From assembly GCA_035772405.1 (NCBI GenBank), contig JAYKKM010000196.1, positions 3,051,501 to 3,115,500 on the forward strand: 64,000 nucleotides of DNA, in the 5' to 3' direction. The position numbers and the translations under genes are program-made. This DNA comes from Chrysogorgia sp. JL179-B06 (lineage: Eukaryota > Cnidaria > Anthozoa > Scleralcyonacea > Chrysogorgiidae). Positions 16,754 through 23,621 of this stretch are shown piece by piece (positions within the stretch are counted from its first letter, which is position 1; every line of letters begins with the position of its first letter). The notes under the pieces are model-generated. The model saw only the letters and a program-made list of their open reading frames with translations. It did no database searches and was not told the origin of the DNA.

Positions 16754-16927
16754 TTAACAACGTATCTTCTTTAACAACCATCTCTTTAATCTACAACGTT
16801 TTTGTTTTGGATCTTTCCGCGGTATATAATTCGCACACACTTCCCCACACATATTTCCATTAAGACATTGTCCACAGGGATATTTTGAATAGAATAATCT
16901 ATCATATCGTGCATCCACGGTTTCCAT
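16754..16927 (-). CDS. Cys-rich mini-protein, 57 aa (paralog of 16455-16664)
   Basis: ATG at 16927, stop at 16754-16756. The core Y-D-R-L-F-Y-S-K-Y-P-C-G-Q-C-L-N-G-N-M-C, then C-R-L-K-R-W-L-L-K-K, parallels the 69-aa neighbour. That conservation over a 57-codon frame shows it is a real gene although short. Six to seven Cys could form a small zinc or disulfide fold, and the C-terminus is basic. A TATAAATA box lies 34-41 nt upstream. Confidence 0.65.
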   Translation of the reverse strand: METVDARYDRLFYSKYPCGQCLNGNMCGEVCANYIPRKDPKQKRCRLKRWLLKKIRC

Positions 16928-16960
16928 GATATTTTTGTAAAAACCATTGTATTACATTTT

Positions 16961-16968
16961 TATTTATA
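16961..16968 (-). promoter_or_regulatory. TATAAATA box
   Basis: GATATAAATAAAA on the - strand, 34-41 nt before the ATG at 16927. Confidence 0.5.
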
Positions 16969-17054
16969 TCCTACTAAATTTTCTTTTTTATTTTAGAATA
17001 TCTGTCTTTTTTAATTTTGATTTTTCTTTTTATATTTTTTTTTATAAAAAATTA

Positions 17055-17062
17055 TATATAAA
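17055..17062 (+). promoter_or_regulatory. TATATAAA box
   Basis: TATATAAA starts 41 nt before the ATG at 17096. The same motif sits 42 nt before the ATG at 17604, so spacing is nearly constant between paralogs. Confidence 0.6.
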
Positions 17063-17095
17063 CGCGTTACCCACCATGTGGTACGTTATTTGTGA

Positions 17096-17524
17096 ATGAT
17101 GTCGAATTCACATGTACAGTATCGTGATTGTGATGAACATACCGGTAGACGTTATCAAAGAATAATTGCTGATGTCTTTAACCCGTACAAAATTGAAGAT
17201 GAAAGTAACTATTATCCAAGTCGTTTTCTAGCCAAAGAATTACACCACTTTACCTATGTTGTAAAGAAATGTCAACCTACGGTATTATGCGAATGTATTG
17301 AAGATATACCCTATGAAGATATACCCTCAACGCCTCAAACATATTACCTAGCTCTGGCAGTTAAAAAGAAACATGAATATGAAAATGATGAATGGAATTG
17401 TTCATGTCTGGGTGAAAACATAACAACAATTGTTGACTATGATGCTTCTGATCTTTTACAAAAAGAAATTACACTAATAATAGATTCTAATAATTTCATG
17501 AAAGCTGTAGCATATACTCAATAA
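17096..17524 (+). CDS. VEDCKP-family paralog, 142 aa
   Basis: Two in-frame ATGs (17096, 17099) start the protein. The core F-L-A-K-E-L-H-H-F-T-Y-V-V-K-K-C-Q-P-T-V-L-C near residues 45-66 aligns with F-L-Q-K-H-F-P-N-Y-T-Y-L-V-E-D-C-K-P-A-I-L-C in the next gene. It is followed by a Y-x-L-A-L-x-V strand like Y-E-L-T-L-K. An N-terminal polar extension and an insertion in the second half make it the longest clear member. No signal peptide or membrane segment. AATAAA overlaps the stop. No known family is recognised; a compact alpha/beta fold is inferred. Confidence 0.7.
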   Translation: MMSNSHVQYRDCDEHTGRRYQRIIADVFNPYKIEDESNYYPSRFLAKELHHFTYVVKKCQPTVLCECIEDIPYEDIPSTPQTYYLALAVKKKHEYENDEWNCSCLGENITTIVDYDASDLLQKEITLIIDSNNFMKAVAYTQ

Positions 17525-17525
17525 A
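17520..17525 (+). terminator. Polyadenylation signal AATAAA
   Basis: AATAAA overlaps the stop codon at 17522-17524. Confidence 0.45.
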
Positions 17526-17561
17526 AAACTTTTTTAAAAAAAAAATCGTGTTTTTTATTTA

Positions 17562-17569
17562 TATATAAG
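17562..17569 (+). promoter_or_regulatory. TATATAAG box
   Basis: TATATAAG lies 35-42 nt before the ATG at 17604, only about 40 nt after the previous gene's stop. Confidence 0.6.
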
Positions 17570-17603
17570 ATTACATATTTGATTTAATCATAGTGATAAC
17601 AAG

Positions 17604-17945
17604 ATGAATCAAGTACAAGATCTCGTGACCTGTATCAATTATAGGGGTATAGCATATTATGATTATACTCCTCGTTATTATTCATGTCATTTTCTTCAAA
17701 AACATTTTCCTAACTATACATATTTGGTAGAGGATTGTAAACCTGCTATACTATGTAAAGAATGTAATCCCCCATTTTGTTCTCCACCTCAAGTCTACGA
17801 ACTAACTCTGAAAATTATTATACATGGAGAAGAGAAGGGAATAACCCTAAAAACAATTCTTGAAACTAAAAGTGATCATCTCGTGTATAAAACAATTAAA
17901 CTAATAAATGGTAACTCAATAATTCCACAACAAATTAATTTGTAA
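17604..17945 (+). CDS. VEDCKP-family paralog, 113 aa
   Basis: A clear member. The core is P-N-Y-T-Y-L-V-E-D-C-K-P-A-I near residue 36, then Y-E-L-T-L-K-I-I-I-H-G-E near 66, then G-I-T-L-K-T-I and D-H-L-V-Y-K-T-I-K-L-I. The protein at 19043 matches each block (D-Y-I-Y-F-V-E-D-C-K-P, Y-E-V-T-L-K-V-I-N-H-G-E, K-T-L-K-I-L, S-H-L-L-H-K-N-V-K-F-I). Four extra Cys (LCKECNPPFC) follow the core. The gene has its own TATA box and AATAAA, so it is a single-gene transcript. Function unknown. Confidence 0.72.
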   Translation: MNQVQDLVTCINYRGIAYYDYTPRYYSCHFLQKHFPNYTYLVEDCKPAILCKECNPPFCSPPQVYELTLKIIIHGEEKGITLKTILETKSDHLVYKTIKLINGNSIIPQQINL

Positions 17946-17964
17946 ACATATTTATTTTTCTCGT

Positions 17965-17970
17965 AATAAA
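17965..17970 (+). terminator. Polyadenylation signal AATAAA
   Basis: AATAAA 20 nt after the stop of the gene at 17604-17945. Confidence 0.45.
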
Positions 17971-18031
17971 ATTTTACACAAAAATAAAAACTCGATATTC
18001 TGTTTCTAAAAGGTTTTTTATTTAAAAAACA

Positions 18032-18400
18032 TTACAAAGATAAATATATTTGTTTCCCTCTACCCCTATGGTTAATGAAATTGTAGGGTTTAATATTTAA
18101 TATAGGTGTTTGAGTTTTTGCTAATTTTACATTACCATTATTAATATTTATATATTTTCCCTTCAATGATAATAAGAGGGTCTGTAAATTCTCCTCCGGC
18201 GCTCCAAACGCGTCTACTATCATCAATTTGAAATATCGAGGTCCTTGCCAATCTTTCAGATATATATAGTATCCATATCTTAACAACGAGGGAATCACAG
18301 GTTCATAATTTACTAATTGTATGGGTTGAGCACGATAATAAAATGTAAGATAAGCATGAGATTCACATTCTCCAAAATCAATCATTGAACGCAGCCACAT
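18032..18400 (-). CDS. Right-arm protein, distant VEDCKP-type candidate, 122 aa
   Basis: ATG at 18400 (MWLRSMIDFG); the longer frame lacks an ATG. A TATATAAA box lies 28 nt upstream, supporting this start. P-S-L-L-R-Y-G-Y-Y-I-Y-L-K-D-W-Q then Y-F-K-L-M-I-V near residues 40-65 echoes the family pattern (L-x(5)-Y-x-Y-x-V-x-D then Y-x-L-x-L), but Cys-Lys-Pro is absent. AATAAA is present 10-15 nt after the stop. Function unknown. Confidence 0.55.
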   Translation of the reverse strand: MWLRSMIDFGECESHAYLTFYYRAQPIQLVNYEPVIPSLLRYGYYIYLKDWQGPRYFKLMIVDAFGAPEENLQTLLLSLKGKYININNGNVKLAKTQTPILNIKPYNFINHRGRGKQIYLSL

Positions 18401-18427
18401 GTTTGAAAAAATATATTTGATACCCTG

Positions 18428-18458
18428 TTTATATATTTTTGCAAAAAATCTATAAAAG
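18428..18458. promoter_or_regulatory. Divergent promoter with back-to-back TATA boxes
   Basis: TATATAAA on the - strand (18428-18435) points to the gene starting at 18400. TATAAAAG on the + strand (18451-18458) points to the gene starting at 18511. The intergenic gap is only 110 nt, so both genes share a bidirectional promoter region. Confidence 0.5.
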
Positions 18459-18510
18459 TAGGTTGTCAAACTATAAAATTTTCACAAAACGTTCAAAAAA
18501 TATTGTCAAG

Positions 18511-18762
18511 ATGGTCTATTGCAGTTTCTGTTGTTGTGAAGTGAATTCTTTCTATCATTTTTTCATGCATTACAGATGTAAAGAATGTTTTGTAAACCAT
18601 CATTATTGTTATCCCTGTAAACAGAATTACTCACGACTTATCTATAGTAGAATAGTTGAACTATGTGAATGTGATGATAGAATACAAAGATGGAAAAAAA
18701 ACTTATTTGGATTAATAAATTTTTTTTTTAAATACATTGTCTACCATTTCCAAAATTCATAA
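18511..18762 (+). CDS. Cys/His-rich putative zinc-binding protein, 83 aa
   Basis: ATG at 18511; the frame upstream lacks an ATG. The first 36 residues hold C-S-F-C-C-C, H-F-F-M-H, C-K-E-C, H-H-Y-C and Y-P-C, enough for two zinc sites in a treble-clef or RING-like cross-brace, though no named finger fits exactly. A further C-E-C follows, and the C-terminus is basic then aromatic. It could be a nucleic-acid-binding or ubiquitin-related mini-protein; family unknown. Its 3' end overlaps the opposite gene by a few bases. Confidence 0.55.
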   Translation: MVYCSFCCCEVNSFYHFFMHYRCKECFVNHHYCYPCKQNYSRLIYSRIVELCECDDRIQRWKKNLFGLINFFFKYIVYHFQNS

Positions 18763-18891
18763 AAACTTATGATTATAATTCGGATGATCTTTTTTCCATC
18801 CTCCTTTTTGAATTTTTTTAGAACGTCGTCGTTTTCGTATTCGTTTTTTTATTTTCGCTTTTCTTATACATCTCCTACTCCTACACTTCAT
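18757..18891 (-). CDS. Third basic QKGG protein, 44 aa
   Basis: ATG at 18891, stop at 18757-18759. The protein is a Lys/Arg block (KIKKRIRKRRRSKKIQKGG) followed by WKKDHPNYNHKFL. The junction KIQKGG matches that in the pX-like gene at 9705, and KQKGG occurs in the gene at 6036, which supports a real gene despite its size. Unlike those two it lacks a hydrophobic tail. It might condense DNA or act as a protease-released basic peptide. A TATAAATAG box lies 52-60 nt upstream. Confidence 0.6.
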   Translation of the reverse strand: MKCRSRRCIRKAKIKKRIRKRRRSKKIQKGGWKKDHPNYNHKFL

Positions 18892-18942
18892 TTTTTTATG
18901 TTAACTCGACAAGCAATGCAATATAAAAAAAAGAAAAAACGT

Positions 18943-18951
18943 CTATTTATA
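18943..18951 (-). promoter_or_regulatory. TATAAATAG box
   Basis: CAGTATAAATAGACG on the - strand upstream of the ATG at 18891, sharing CAGTATAAATA with the box at 16701. Confidence 0.5.
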
Positions 18952-19042
18952 CTGTTCTGTTTTTTGATTTTTTTTTAATATCTTTTTCTGAGACACATAT
19001 ATATATGTTTAAACTAAAAAACATTTTATCATTACTGAAACA

Positions 19043-19399
19043 ATGTCCGTATTACAGTTTGTTAGTATATGTAGGAAAAGTATAACTTTTTTTGACACAT
19101 CCAAAAATACTTGTCAGTGCTATTTATCAACTGAATCTCTTCTTAAAGAAAATCCTGACTATATATATTTTGTAGAGGATTGCAAACCTGTTACCATAAT
19201 TGAAACAAAACAATGTTCTGTAATAAAAAAAAATGGTGTGGAACAACATCCGTATGAAGTAACCCTGAAAGTTATCAATCATGGAGAATCTGGAAAAACA
19301 CTAAAAATATTATCAGAGGAAGATATGTCTCATCTTTTACATAAAAATGTTAAGTTTATAAAAAATGACAAAGACATAATAATTCCTTCTCTTGTATAA
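19043..19399 (+). CDS. VEDCKP-family paralog, 118 aa
   Basis: The core P-D-Y-I-Y-F-V-E-D-C-K-P near residue 38 and Y-E-V-T-L-K-V-I-N-H-G-E near 72 match the 113-aa protein at 17604 block by block. The gap between the blocks is longer and lysine-rich. Both end in an I-I-P stretch. Preceded by TATATATAT at 18998-19006 and followed by AATAAA at 19408. No family recognised. Conserved Cys and acid pair (E-D-C-K-P) could be a binding or catalytic site. Confidence 0.72.
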   Translation: MSVLQFVSICRKSITFFDTSKNTCQCYLSTESLLKENPDYIYFVEDCKPVTIIETKQCSVIKKNGVEQHPYEVTLKVINHGESGKTLKILSEEDMSHLLHKNVKFIKNDKDIIIPSLV

Positions 19400-19407
19400 A
19401 TTTATTT

Positions 19408-19413
19408 AATAAA
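19408..19413 (+). terminator. Polyadenylation signal AATAAA
   Basis: AATAAA 9 nt after the stop of the gene at 19043-19399. Confidence 0.45.
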
Positions 19414-19420
19414 AACAATG

Positions 19421-19987
19421 TTATTTTTTATTACATGAATTTCTTTCCTCTAAAAGTTTTTTTCTTTTTTGTCGATGTTTGTTCTTATAATCAGCTAATT
19501 TACGGATTCTTTCACTATTCCATAATTTTCCCATTTTACCCTGACGTTTTCCATATTGATATAACGTGGACGGATCATATACTCTACCTTTACAATGGTA
19601 GAAATCATCAGCATAAGAACGAATGATTTCTCCCCCATAGGGAAGCCAATCAAAAATACAATCTCTTGCTTCTTTGAGATAAACAACCCCTTGAAGAAAT
19701 CCCAATTCTTTATCTTTTACAATTTCACGACTACATTCAAAAAACGATATTTCATTTAATTTAAGAGAATTCTGTGCAGTAGTTGAGTAATTGATTAATT
19801 TCGCTGCCTCTATCATTTTTTCAGCATTTTCTGGACAACGTATTTGAAATGTCCAAATCTTTCGATTGGGTATATACCCTGCCATCTTCAACAAAAAAAA
19901 TAAATGACCCATTTTTTTTATGATATCGCTTTTTATACCCCAGGTTTTGTAGAAATGAAAAAAAAAATTTCTCAAAAAAACTTTCAT
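19421..19987 (-). CDS. Degenerate Rep-like (HUH endonuclease type) protein, 188 aa
   Basis: After an N-terminal extension, K-I-W-T-F-Q-I-R-C near residue 43 occupies the place of Rep motif I. L-G-F-L-Q-G-V-V-Y-L near 95 corresponds to motif II (usually H-L-Q-G-Y/F-V), with the first metal-binding His replaced by Phe. Y-G-K-R-Q-G near 145 resembles motif III (Y-C-x-K-x-G), with Lys shifted to Arg. The C-terminus is basic (HRQKRKKLLEERN). CRESS-type Reps nick DNA at replication origins; here lost residues suggest a non-catalytic DNA-binding derivative. ATG 19987 fits the TATA box at 20016, but 19885 (MAGYIPNRK) is possible. The resemblance is by eye and moderate. Confidence 0.45.
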   Translation of the reverse strand: MKVFLRNFFFHFYKTWGIKSDIIKKMGHLFFLLKMAGYIPNRKIWTFQIRCPENAEKMIEAAKLINYSTTAQNSLKLNEISFFECSREIVKDKELGFLQGVVYLKEARDCIFDWLPYGGEIIRSYADDFYHCKGRVYDPSTLYQYGKRQGKMGKLWNSERIRKLADYKNKHRQKRKKLLEERNSCNKK

Positions 19988-20015
19988 ATAAATAAGCTGA
20001 AACTTTTCTTTTTTT

Positions 20016-20023
20016 CATTTATA
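20016..20023 (-). promoter_or_regulatory. TATAAATG box
   Basis: TATAAATG on the - strand, 29-36 nt before the ATG at 19987. It sits in the 73-nt gap shared with the divergent gene at 20061. Confidence 0.4.
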
Positions 20024-20060
20024 CGTAATTGTCCCTCTACAAACTTAGTTTAAGAAAAAA

Positions 20061-20573
20061 ATGGCTACGAAAGAAGAAATAACGAATGAAACTGGAAAAC
20101 CCATACCCCTGTCTGGTTCCCCTCTCATATGGGATTACAACGATAAAGGAGAAGGATACGCGTACGGTGTACGTGTACGGGATACGGATACGTATACGTC
20201 GAAAGTGTTTAATTTCGAGGACTTTAAACCCGTCAAACCTATTCAGGATAATAGTGATTCTGATAGTGATGATAGTTTGAAAACATTTTTGGGGAGTGAT
20301 GAAGTAAAGGAAGAAAAAGTATTTAATAGAAACAACATTAAAAAAAAAGTATATACCCGCTGTGATATTAATTCTCTTCGACAGAATTTTCCAAATCAAA
20401 AATATATTTTACGACACTGTATATACTCTCCCTTGGGTAGGCTCGCCGGGTATAAATTATATTTAGAAGTGGTAGATGGGGGAGATCTTTATCCGCATAA
20501 ATATCTAACAACAATTATGATAACTGATGATTCCATACTTAGTTCTATTAATAAAGAAATGTATTTAGATTAA
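20061..20573 (+). CDS. Outermost right-arm protein, possible VEDCKP-family member, 170 aa
   Basis: The N-terminal 95 residues are polar and include an acidic Asp/Ser run (DNSDSDSDD). The C-terminal part has L-R-Q-N-F-P-N-Q-K-Y-I-L-R-H-C then Y-K-L-Y-L-E-V-V-D-G-G. This follows the family order L-x(3)-F-P-N-Y-x-Y-x-V-x-x-C then Y-x-L-x-L-K at the right spacing, without Lys-Pro. Directly followed by AATAAA. It is the last gene before the element boundary. Function unknown. Confidence 0.6.
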   Translation: MATKEEITNETGKPIPLSGSPLIWDYNDKGEGYAYGVRVRDTDTYTSKVFNFEDFKPVKPIQDNSDSDSDDSLKTFLGSDEVKEEKVFNRNNIKKKVYTRCDINSLRQNFPNQKYILRHCIYSPLGRLAGYKLYLEVVDGGDLYPHKYLTTIMITDDSILSSINKEMYLD

Positions 20574-20578
20574 ATAAA
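20573..20578 (+). terminator. Polyadenylation signal AATAAA
   Basis: AATAAA shares its first base with the stop codon at 20571-20573. Confidence 0.45.
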
Positions 20579-20760
20579 AACAATAAAAAGATTTGTTTTT
20601 TCAAAAAAAAGTTATTGTGTGTTAAAGTACATTTTTTAAAAATATATCTATTTGAAAAACACCAAATAATTTTTGGAGATATTTCCCTCTACAAATTTTA
20701 TCATTTTTTTTTAAAAATACCGTAACAAAAGAATATCAGTCATTCGGCCATAAGATGGCG
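20579..20760. other. Right boundary zone of the Polinton
   Basis: No gene. AT-rich sequence of element type continues to about 20,735 and then changes to host-like composition. I see no inverted copy of the left-end repeat here, so the exact end and any target duplication remain unresolved. Confidence 0.5.
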
Positions 20761-20839
20761 TCGAGGTAAGAGCTCCATGGCGGAAATTTCTATGATTAAT
20801 TCTATAAGTCCAAATTTGATTATTTTTATTTCAACGTAC

Positions 20840-21150
20840 AACTCTTCCAAAAATAATATGGACGTTTTTCTGATGGTAAGTATAAATCACATTGGGTGAG
20901 GTATGATGGTCGTTTATAAAGGTTTTTTTTGAATTTTAAAATATCTATCTCATGAAATACGATCACCTTGATTGACCTTCCTCTCTCTCTGGTCGTCAAA
21001 CTCAAGGATAAACCAAAAACTGGTCGTACAACAACACCAGGTTTCATGAGATAAATAATATCAAAATTCACAAAAAACCTCTTGTATACGACCAGCTTCA
21101 TATCCCCCCTGATTTGATCACTGGTCGTTCTATACAGGGTGACCACACCT
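20840..21150. repeat. Imperfect foldback (MITE-like) repeat
   Basis: Segments near 20,920-20,960 (AAAATATCTATCTCATGAAA) and 21,040-21,075 (TTTCATGAGATAAATAATAT) are inverted copies. They are flanked by further inverted stretches such as the A/T-rich AAGG-T-run and A-run-CCTC. An ORF across it is fortuitous. Confidence 0.5.
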
Positions 21151-21199
21151 TAAAAATACGACACCCCCCTGGAAATTTTGGACTGGCTCTGCTCTGATT

Positions 21200-22000
21200 G
21201 GTCCATTCAAATCAATACTTGATTCTGATTGGCTTAGAGCTAGTGCCAGTCTCTAACACATGTATATATATATATATATATATATTACTACTTTTGCGTA
21301 AATTGTTCACAACGCCGTCGGTCGCCACGCGCTGAAAAAATGCCCGGCCCCGCACAGAGATGAGAGCTACACAAACACTGCGATGGTTTCAGCAATACTG
21401 AAGCGTTTTGGAAGTCATAAAACAAGTATCAAATATGCAGGGGCGTACCGTACGGGGGGGGGGGGGGGGGGGGGGGGTGTGACACCCCCCCACTTTTCAC
21501 TGAATTGGTCGGTAAAACGCGGAGACCGGAAGTTGGGAAAACCTTGTAATAGTTAAGGTTGTCGGTAAACTGTTCGTCATATTATATCGTTGGTAAAATT
21601 GACTTAATCGACTGTTTAAACTTTGTCGGTTGTATAAAATTCGATTTAATTGCATGGGTTAATGTTAATGTTACAAACCTCCCTTTTTTCCGATTTCCGA
21701 TCCAACCTAGTAGGCAGCAGGCAACTCTTGGATTCATTTGAACTATGATCGCTGCAGAATTAGATGAAAAAGTTTGCTCAAATTGCTGCAAATTGTCTTT
21801 CCGAGCTTCTAGATTTCAAAATTTTCCGAGGAAGGACCCCCGCACCCCCCTAAAAATGCGGTCACTGATTACCTACTTGTCGACTTCAGCCAGCCCCCCC
21901 CCCCCCCCAACTTTAAATCCGCCTCGGCGCCCACGTGTTCGTCGGTAAAACCACAGTAAAACTAAGACGATACCACCCCCATCCAAAATGGTCAATGCTG
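21200..22000. other. Host intergenic sequence with low-complexity tracts
   Basis: No convincing gene. It holds a TA dinucleotide run (21,262-21,286), a 24-base G run (21,454-21,477) followed by a C-rich stretch that could pair with it, and a C run of about 15 bases (21,894-21,908). CAGGGGCG at 21,438 resembles the hAT-type termini seen further right, but I found no partner end. Confidence 0.5.
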
Positions 22001-22009
22001 AACTATTTC

Positions 22010-22245
22010 TCCAACATTTTCTCCAACACACATTCAACTCTCCCAAAAGCTGATAAATCAGCGACTTTCCATAGCCGGTTGGAAGAATACACACTGAATC
22101 TATTCTCGTTTCGAAAAAACTGTGGCCTTCACCACTTCCTATTGGGCTTCCAAAGCAGAGTGAAAAACAGCAATGTTGTCAACCACTATTTTTGCATCTC
22201 GGAGTACGTCAATGTCATTTTTGGGCCAACGGTAAGACATTTTTC
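22010..22245 (-). pseudogene. RecQ-type helicase fragment
   Basis: On the - strand the peptide SVCILPTGYGKSLIYQLL is a RecQ-like Walker A region. Upstream of it, MSYRWPKNDIDVLRDAK resembles the start of a RecQ helicase core, but a TAG and a frame change separate the two parts and the homology ends soon after. It looks like a decayed exon or transposon-borne copy. Other superfamily 2 helicases are possible. Confidence 0.45.
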
Positions 22246-22519
22246 AAATTATTGGCCTACCTACAGATTTACTGCGAATTCCCTTAGTAATGGCCGCCGT
22301 TGGCTCTAATTATCCATTGAGAGAAGCCTAATATGAGACGTCAAATTAGGTTCAAGATTTTATGCATTCAATGTTAACAAAGAAACTATATATTGGCCAG
22401 ACTGACACTAAACCTATTTTGCGAGCGTAACAGTTTGATTTGCTTGCAAACTCGGAGCTTCTAATGATCTCTCGTCAATTTACATTATGCAAATATACAA
22501 GCCAGGGGCGGATTTAGGG

Positions 22520-22822
22520 CTCTCTCCTCCGCAGAGGTTATTTTTTCGGGTATCTTTGAGCGTAAATAATTTTTTTCGGATCGTAGAAGTAAAGCACCCC
22601 ATAAAATTAGTCAGCTGACACATGTAAGTGCGGGCGCGGAAAGGGGGGAGGCCTTTTCCCTTTCCGCGCCCGCACTACTTTATCACAGCCGCTTCTTTCT
22701 TTCGACTGCAGTACTTTATTTACGCTAAAACATATCTCCTATACTATCCGATTCAAAAAAATATAAATACTGCAACAAAATAAGTCTTCTACGATCCAAA
22801 ATAACCTCTGCGGAGGAGAGAG
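22520..22822. mobile_element. MITE copy 1, TIR CTCTCTCCTCCGCAGAGG, 9-bp duplication
   Basis: Terminal inverted repeats CTCTCTCCTCCGCAGAGGTT, flanked by GATTTAGGG on both sides (22,511-22,519; 22,823-22,831). Compared with copy 2 it has about 90 extra bases, which include a GC-rich hairpin (GTGCGGGCGCGGAAAG and its inverse). Nine-base duplications suggest a Mutator-like source. Confidence 0.8.
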
Positions 22823-23206
22823 GATTTAGGGTACGTCAAACACGTCAAGCGACGTACGCAAAAAATCGAGACTAATTTATTCAATGAATTAATTTATTTC
22901 GGAAAAACTTTAAAAATAAATATTCAAGTTTGAAAAATAAATATTCGAACTTTAAAAAGTTTTAATATATATTTTGAAATCTTTGAAATTTTCAAAAATT
23001 TCATTTTGCACGTAAAAAATTTCATTTTTTAACGTTGAAAATTGTTTAAAAATTTTTAAAAATTTCTTAGCCCGCGTCTTCTAATGCTAAATGGCCACCC
23101 TAATCTATGCTTTTCTACCAGCCTGCTAGTCCGTCGAAATGAATCGCTTGTCAGGCGCCAGGTACGTCGAAAAATCCCAAATCCGTCGAATCGGATCTAG
23201 CAACTA

Positions 23207-23617
23207 CGGTGGCCCATATCCGCCACGGCAAAACATTAACACTCGAGGTAAAACATTAATACTCACGGCAAAACATTAACACTCGAGGTAAAACATTAAT
23301 ACGGTGGCCCATATCCGCCACGGCAAAACATTAACACTCGAGGTAAAACATTAATACTCACGGCAAAACATTAACACTCGAGGTAAAACATTAATACGGT
23401 GGCCCATATCCGCCACGGCAAAACATTAACACTCGAGGTAAAACATTAATACTCACGGCAAAACATTAACACTCGAGGTAAAACATTAATACGGTGGCCC
23501 ATATCCGCCACGGCAAAACATTAACACTCGAGGTAAAACATTAATACTCACGGCAAAACATTAACACTCGCAGTGAAACATTAATACTCACGGCAAAACA
23601 TTAACACTCGCAGTGAA
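23207..23617. repeat. Left arm: repeats of terminal motif and AAAACATTAA units
   Basis: Units of GGTAAAACATTAATACTC and GGCAAAACATTAACACTC alternate with GGTGGCCCATATCCGCCAC, giving a higher-order period near 93 bp. The same arrangement appears inverted at 36,263-36,600. Confidence 0.85.
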
Positions 23618-23621
23618 AGCA

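Larger units (their letters stand above)
1..20735. mobile_element. Integrated Polinton/Maverick (adintovirus-like) element, left end cut by window
   Basis: The region is strongly AT-rich and almost entirely coding. It combines protein-primed PolB, A32-like ATPase, adenain-like protease, double jelly-roll capsid protein, penton protein and rve integrase, which together define Polintons/Mavericks. Basic pX-like proteins add an adintovirus flavour. Viral-type compact coding stops after 20,573, and base composition changes to host-like near 20,735-20,760. I could not find matching terminal inverted repeats; the left terminus is probably outside the window, so the right limit is a composition-based estimate. 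Confidence 0.93.

Noticed and set aside
18769..18978. + strand ORF of 69 aa
   Set aside because: Low-complexity Phe/Ser-rich product antisense to the basic QKGG gene, which has a conserved motif and promoter.
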